This document shows, one piece after another, positions 60,720 through 64,000 of a DNA stretch of 64,000 nucleotides. Within the stretch, counting starts at the first letter, position 1. Each line of letters begins with the position of its first letter. Made by a program: the position numbers and the translations under genes. Where the stretch lies: the NCBI GenBank assembly GCA_964529795.1, contig CAZGXM010000004.1:15456-79455 (forward strand), in the 5' to 3' direction. Source of the DNA: CAZGXM01 sp964529795 (GTDB lineage: Bacteria > Bacillota > JADQBR01). The notes beneath the pieces were generated by a model. The model ran no database searches and was not told the DNA's origin. It saw only the letters and a list, made by a program, of their open reading frames with translations.

Positions 60720-61004
60720 CTATTTCAAAGCTGTGGAACGTTCAGTGTGTGCTCCGTGCCCTTTGAATGTTCTGGTAGGTGCAAATTCACCCAATTTATG
60801 ACCAACCATGTCTTCGGTAATATAAATGGGGATGTGTTTTCTGCCGTCATGCACTGCAATGGTATGGCCAACAAATTGCGGAAATATGGTTGAACTCCGC
60901 GACCAGGTTTTAATAACTCTTTTTTTACCACTCTCATTCATTTCTTCAATTTTTTTCAATAGTTTCCGATCACAGTATGGGCCTTTTTTCAGGGATCTAC
61001 CCAT
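60720..61004 (-). CDS. rpsS: 30S ribosomal protein S19, 94 aa
   Basis: Head protein binding 16S rRNA with S13. MGRSLKKGPYCDRKLLKKIE start, MVGHKLGEFAPTRTFKGHG signature. Complete. Confidence 0.97.
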   Translation of the reverse strand: MGRSLKKGPYCDRKLLKKIEEMNESGKKRVIKTWSRSSTIFPQFVGHTIAVHDGRKHIPIYITEDMVGHKLGEFAPTRTFKGHGAHTERSTALK

Positions 61005-61031
61005 CCATTACGCCTCCTTCCTCGTAATAAA

Positions 61032-61859
61032 TTAACTCTTACGCCGTTTTACAATCAACCGGTCAGAAGGCTTGTTTTTCTTCCTGGTTCTAGCACCCAA
61101 AGCCGGTTTGCCCCAAGGAGTAACAGGATTTCGACCAACGGGCGAACGTCCTTCGCCGCCACCATGGGGATGATCCACCGGGTTCATAACAACACCGCGA
61201 ACAGTGGGACGAATTCCTTTCCAGCGAGAACGTCCGGCCTTGCCAATGGTAATGTTTTCGTGATCCAAATTACCTGCCTGACCGATGGTCGCCTTGCAAT
61301 CCAGAAGAACCAGGCGCACTTCACCGGAAGGCAAACGCACATGACCGTATTTCCCTTCTTTAGCCATTAATTGAGCAGATGCCCCGGCGGAACGACACAG
61401 TTGACCCCCTTTTTGAGGCTGCAGTTCAATATTATGAATGATTGTACCGACAGGTATATTTTTTAGAGGCAAAGCATTACCCGTTCTAATATCAGCAGTT
61501 TCACCGGACTCAACAGTATCTCCCACATTAAGCCCATAAGGAGCAATAATATAACGCTTTTCACCGTCGGCATAGTTTAATAACGCAATATTGGCTGAAC
61601 GGTTCGGATCATATTCAATCGCTGCCACTTTTGCAGCAATGCCGTCCTTATCTCGCTTAAAATCAATTATCCTGTATAACCGTTTATGCCCCCCGCCACG
61701 GTGACGAACAGTCAAACGACCTTGCGCATTACGGCCACCTGTTCTCTTCAAAGGTTCCACCAGGGATTTTTCCGGCTCTTTCTTGGTAATTTCTTCAAAA
61801 GTGGATACCGTCATCTGACGGCGACCCGGCGAGGTGGGCTTAAACTTTTTTATCGCCAT
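61032..61859 (-). CDS. rplB: 50S ribosomal protein L2, 275 aa
   Basis: Needed for subunit joining and peptidyl transfer. MAIKKFKPTSPGRRQMTVS start. The conserved H in MNPVDHPHGGGEGRSPVG near residue 230 is present. Full length. Confidence 0.97.
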   Translation of the reverse strand: MAIKKFKPTSPGRRQMTVSTFEEITKKEPEKSLVEPLKRTGGRNAQGRLTVRHRGGGHKRLYRIIDFKRDKDGIAAKVAAIEYDPNRSANIALLNYADGEKRYIIAPYGLNVGDTVESGETADIRTGNALPLKNIPVGTIIHNIELQPQKGGQLCRSAGASAQLMAKEGKYGHVRLPSGEVRLVLLDCKATIGQAGNLDHENITIGKAGRSRWKGIRPTVRGVVMNPVDHPHGGGEGRSPVGRNPVTPWGKPALGARTRKKNKPSDRLIVKRRKS

Positions 61860-61884
61860 GTCTATACCCTCCTTGTACCTCTAC

Positions 61885-62172
61885 TTATAGCCCTTCGAAC
61901 ACTTCTATCCTATCTCCCGGTTTGAGAGTAACAATGGCCTTTTTGCGTTCCGGGGTCTTACCTTCGTAACGCCCCATCCGCCTTTTCTTCCCTCGCACCT
62001 TTAAAGTGTTGACCCGGGTAACAGAAACATCAAATATTTCTTCAACGGCCTTTTTAATTTCACTTTTATTGGCCTTTTTGTCAACAATAAACGTATATTT
62101 GTTGTCTTCCATCAATTCAACCGAACGCTCGGAGATAACCGGGCGAACAATAATATCATGGGGACGACGCAT
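61885..62172 (-). CDS. rplW: 50S ribosomal protein L23, 95 aa
   Basis: Exit-tunnel dock for trigger factor and SRP. PHDIIVRPVISERSVELMED and KANKSEIKKAVEEIFDV. Overlaps the rplD stop by one base (TAATG). Confidence 0.97.
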   Translation of the reverse strand: MRRPHDIIVRPVISERSVELMEDNKYTFIVDKKANKSEIKKAVEEIFDVSVTRVNTLKVRGKKRRMGRYEGKTPERKKAIVTLKPGDRIEVFEGL

Positions 62173-62795
62173 TAACCAAGCACCTCCTCCACCTTAAGAA
62201 CCGCATCCCTCGTAATTACCAACTTGCCATGATTTAAGATGTCGTAAACATTGAGGTTTTCAGGAGATAACGGTTTAACACCGGGAATGTTACGCGCGGA
62301 AAGCCTCACGTTATCCCCCTGACCATTGGTGATTATCAGCGCTTTTTGTTTAATGTCCAACGCTTTCAGCACACCTGCCATTTCCTTGGTTTTCGGCTTT
62401 TCAAAGGAAAGCTCATCCAGTATAATCAAGTTGCCCTCCAAAACCTTGGACGATAAAGCGGACTTTAGCGCCAACCGCCGTACTTTCTTGGGGATATTGA
62501 CGCTGTAATCCCTGGGACTGGGGCCAAAAGTAATGGCACCGCCTCTCCAAAGCGGGGAGCGAATTGAACCTACGCGGGCTCTGCCGGTACCTTTTTGGCG
62601 CCAGGGTTTACGACCACCGCCGCGTACTTCGCCGCGGCTTTTACTGGCATGGGTGCCGCGACGCCGGTTGGCCAGTTGTGCTACCACTGCGTCATGCATA
62701 GCATGTTCGTTGACAGGAACGCCAAACACTCTGTCCTTCAGTTCCATGTCTCCCACTTGTTCTCCCCGGACACTATATACAGCCACTTTCGGCAT
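62172..62795 (-). CDS. rplD: 50S ribosomal protein L4, 207 aa
   Basis: Tunnel protein and, in E. coli, S10-operon repressor. The basic loop (RGEVRGGGRKPWRQKGTGRA) is intact. Complete N- and C-terminal domains. Confidence 0.97.
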   Translation of the reverse strand: MPKVAVYSVRGEQVGDMELKDRVFGVPVNEHAMHDAVVAQLANRRRGTHASKSRGEVRGGGRKPWRQKGTGRARVGSIRSPLWRGGAITFGPSPRDYSVNIPKKVRRLALKSALSSKVLEGNLIILDELSFEKPKTKEMAGVLKALDIKQKALIITNGQGDNVRLSARNIPGVKPLSPENLNVYDILNHGKLVITRDAVLKVEEVLG

Positions 62796-62820
62796 CTCTT
62801 ACTCCTCCTTCCCTGGATAG

Positions 62821-63450
62821 TTAAGCCTTGACCGAGTTTTTAACCATTACAATGCTTTTTTTCGCACCCGGCACAGAACCTTTTACCAGGAGTAAATTCT
62901 GTTCGTTATCCGTTTTAACTACTTCCAGTTTTTGAACAGTCACCTTGTCACTGCCTTTTCTTCCAGGTAAGGGCCGCCCCTTAAAGACCCTGTTGGGGCC
63001 CAAAGCACCCAAAGCACCCGGCCCTCGATGGTAGTGAGAACCGTGGCTCATGGGACCGCGGTTAAAACCATGGCCTTTAATACTGCCTGTAAAACCTTTT
63101 CCTTTTGATATCCCGGTAATATCCACATAATCACCGGCTTTAAATACATCTTCAATTTTTACTTCCTGACCCACTTCGTAATCGTCAGGGTTTTCAACCC
63201 GCACTTCCCGCAGATACTTCATCGGCTTGACGTTCGCCTTGTTGAAATGTCCTTTTAACGGGTTATTCACAGAACCGGGTTTCCCTACCACAAAGCCCAG
63301 TTGAATAGCATTATACCCGTCAGTCTCTTGCATCTTTTTTTGTACAACCACACACGGACCGGCCTGAATAACCGTCACCGGAATAAAATTGCCGTCTTCG
63401 GTAAACACCTGGGTCATGCCAACCTTCCTGCCCAAAATCGCTCTGCTCAT
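62821..63450 (-). CDS. rplC: 50S ribosomal protein L3, 209 aa
   Basis: 23S rRNA assembly initiator. MSRAILGRKVGMTQVFTEDG start. GHGFNRGPMSHGSHYHRGPG loop reaches the peptidyl-transferase centre. The ATG at 63450 is used; GTG four codons earlier overlaps GGAGG. Confidence 0.97.
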   Translation of the reverse strand: MSRAILGRKVGMTQVFTEDGNFIPVTVIQAGPCVVVQKKMQETDGYNAIQLGFVVGKPGSVNNPLKGHFNKANVKPMKYLREVRVENPDDYEVGQEVKIEDVFKAGDYVDITGISKGKGFTGSIKGHGFNRGPMSHGSHYHRGPGALGALGPNRVFKGRPLPGRKGSDKVTVQKLEVVKTDNEQNLLLVKGSVPGAKKSIVMVKNSVKA

Positions 63451-63478
63451 TTCTTGTTCCACCTCCTATGGCCACAGA

Positions 63479-63787
63479 TTACAATTTAATCTCGATGTTA
63501 ACACCTGCGGGCAAATCTAAACGCATAAGGGCATCAACAGTCTTAGGAGTGGGCTCAATAATATCTATTAAGCGTTTATGGGTTCGCATTTCAAACTGCT
63601 CTCGAGAATCTTTGTTCACATGCGGTGAACGTAAAATAGTGTAGATGTTTTTCTCGGTAGGCAGGGGAATAGGCCCAGAAACCTCCGCACCTGTGCGTTT
63701 AGCAGTTTCCACTATCTTTCGAGAAGACTGATCCAACGCTTTATGGTCAAATGCTTTCAGCCGAATCCTGATTTTTTGTTTTGCCAT
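63479..63787 (-). CDS. rpsJ: 30S ribosomal protein S10, 102 aa
   Basis: Head protein and NusB partner in antitermination. MAKQKIRIRLKAFDHKALDQ start and PTPKTVDALMRLDLPAGVNI end. The ATG at 63787 is eight bases after GGAGG. First gene of the S10 operon; the 160-base gap to tuf holds no clear promoter or terminator. Confidence 0.97.
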   Translation of the reverse strand: MAKQKIRIRLKAFDHKALDQSSRKIVETAKRTGAEVSGPIPLPTEKNIYTILRSPHVNKDSREQFEMRTHKRLIDIIEPTPKTVDALMRLDLPAGVNIEIKL

Positions 63788-63946
63788 CAACTTTTCCTCC
63801 TTTTTCGCCCGATTACCGGACCTTCTCAGCGAAAATTACCTGGAAAATTTCCAGCAACCTTCCACTTCATCGCATTCATCGTAAACCACTATTGCATGAC
63901 AATTGGCCAACGGCAAAAAAAACCACCAGCCACTTAATATCAACTA

Positions 63947-64000
63947 TTATTCGGAAATTGAACTTACCACACCGGCACCGACGGTACGCCCGCCTTCACG
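63947..64000 (-). CDS. tuf: Elongation factor Tu, C-terminal end (partial)
   Basis: The last 17 codons, REGGRTVGAGVVSSISE, match the invariant EF-Tu C-terminus. The gene continues beyond the right edge. EF-Tu delivers aminoacyl-tRNA to the ribosome. The order fus-tuf-rpsJ is expected. Confidence 0.93.
   Translation of the reverse strand, partial: REGGRTVGAGVVSSISE

Noticed and set aside
63791..63946. Promoter between tuf and rpsJ
   Set aside because: Only weak TTGTCA-like and AT-poor -10 candidates; not convincing.

Overview
The window looks like chromosomal core DNA from an endospore-forming, anaerobic Firmicute of the Desulfotomaculum/Pelotomaculum (Peptococcaceae-like) type. This placement is inferred. 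It rests on strong GGAGG ribosome sites with many TTG/GTG starts, T-box and M-box leaders, an ARG box, spore-type cell-wall enzymes (CwlD and a LysM/SleB-like hydrolase), S-layer (SLH) domains, indolepyruvate:ferredoxin oxidoreductase, an archaeal-type FBP aldolase/phosphatase, and a Gram-positive S10-spc-alpha ribosomal block.

Layout. 1-1.2 kb: a minus-strand T-box leader for a gene off the left edge, then three small unknown plus-strand genes. 1.2-2.5 kb: DUF3786 protein, FmdB-type zinc ribbon, 2[4Fe-4S] ferredoxin. 2.7-4.4 kb: Mg2+ M-box riboswitch and mgtE. 4.5-10.6 kb: N-methyltransferase, GH18-SLH glycosidase, thiI with its cysteine desulfurase, LysM hydrolase. 10.7-12.8 kb: two-component system. 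13-15.6 kb: GT4 glycosyltransferase overlapping a GH57 enzyme. 15.6-21.5 kb: decayed gene, LysE exporter, HtrA protease, two paralogous single-TM microproteins, SpeA-type decarboxylase, FBP aldolase/phosphatase. 21.7-23.5 kb: tRNA-Ala(CGC), tRNA-Val(CAC) and small genes. 23.6-27.2 kb: iorB-iorA-paaK. 27.3-38.8 kb: arginine operon argCJBD-[carA remnant]-carB-argF-argG-argH behind an ARG box. 39-43.7 kb: M29 aminopeptidase remnant, AmmeMemoRadiSam pair, ogt, cwlD. 43.8-64 kb: rpsI-rplM, truA, ECF transporter core, then the ribosomal super-operon up to the end of tuf.

How the genes work together. The arg cluster encodes ornithine synthesis by the acetyl cycle, carbamoyl-phosphate synthesis and the last three steps to arginine, but carA survives only as about 30 C-terminal codons. 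The iorAB-paaK genes suggest anaerobic aromatic amino-acid metabolism: indolepyruvate-type 2-oxoacids to aryl-acetyl-CoA, with arylacetate activation. ThiI and the desulfurase form a sulfur-transfer pair.

The most interesting items are the carA deletion scar, a second deletion scar in an M29 aminopeptidase gene, the duplicated microprotein pair beside htrA, a well-started small ORF overlapping mgtE behind the M-box, the GT4-GH57 pair, and an unexplained structured leader in front of the ECF ATPase genes. No CRISPR array, insertion sequence, prophage or rRNA gene was seen.
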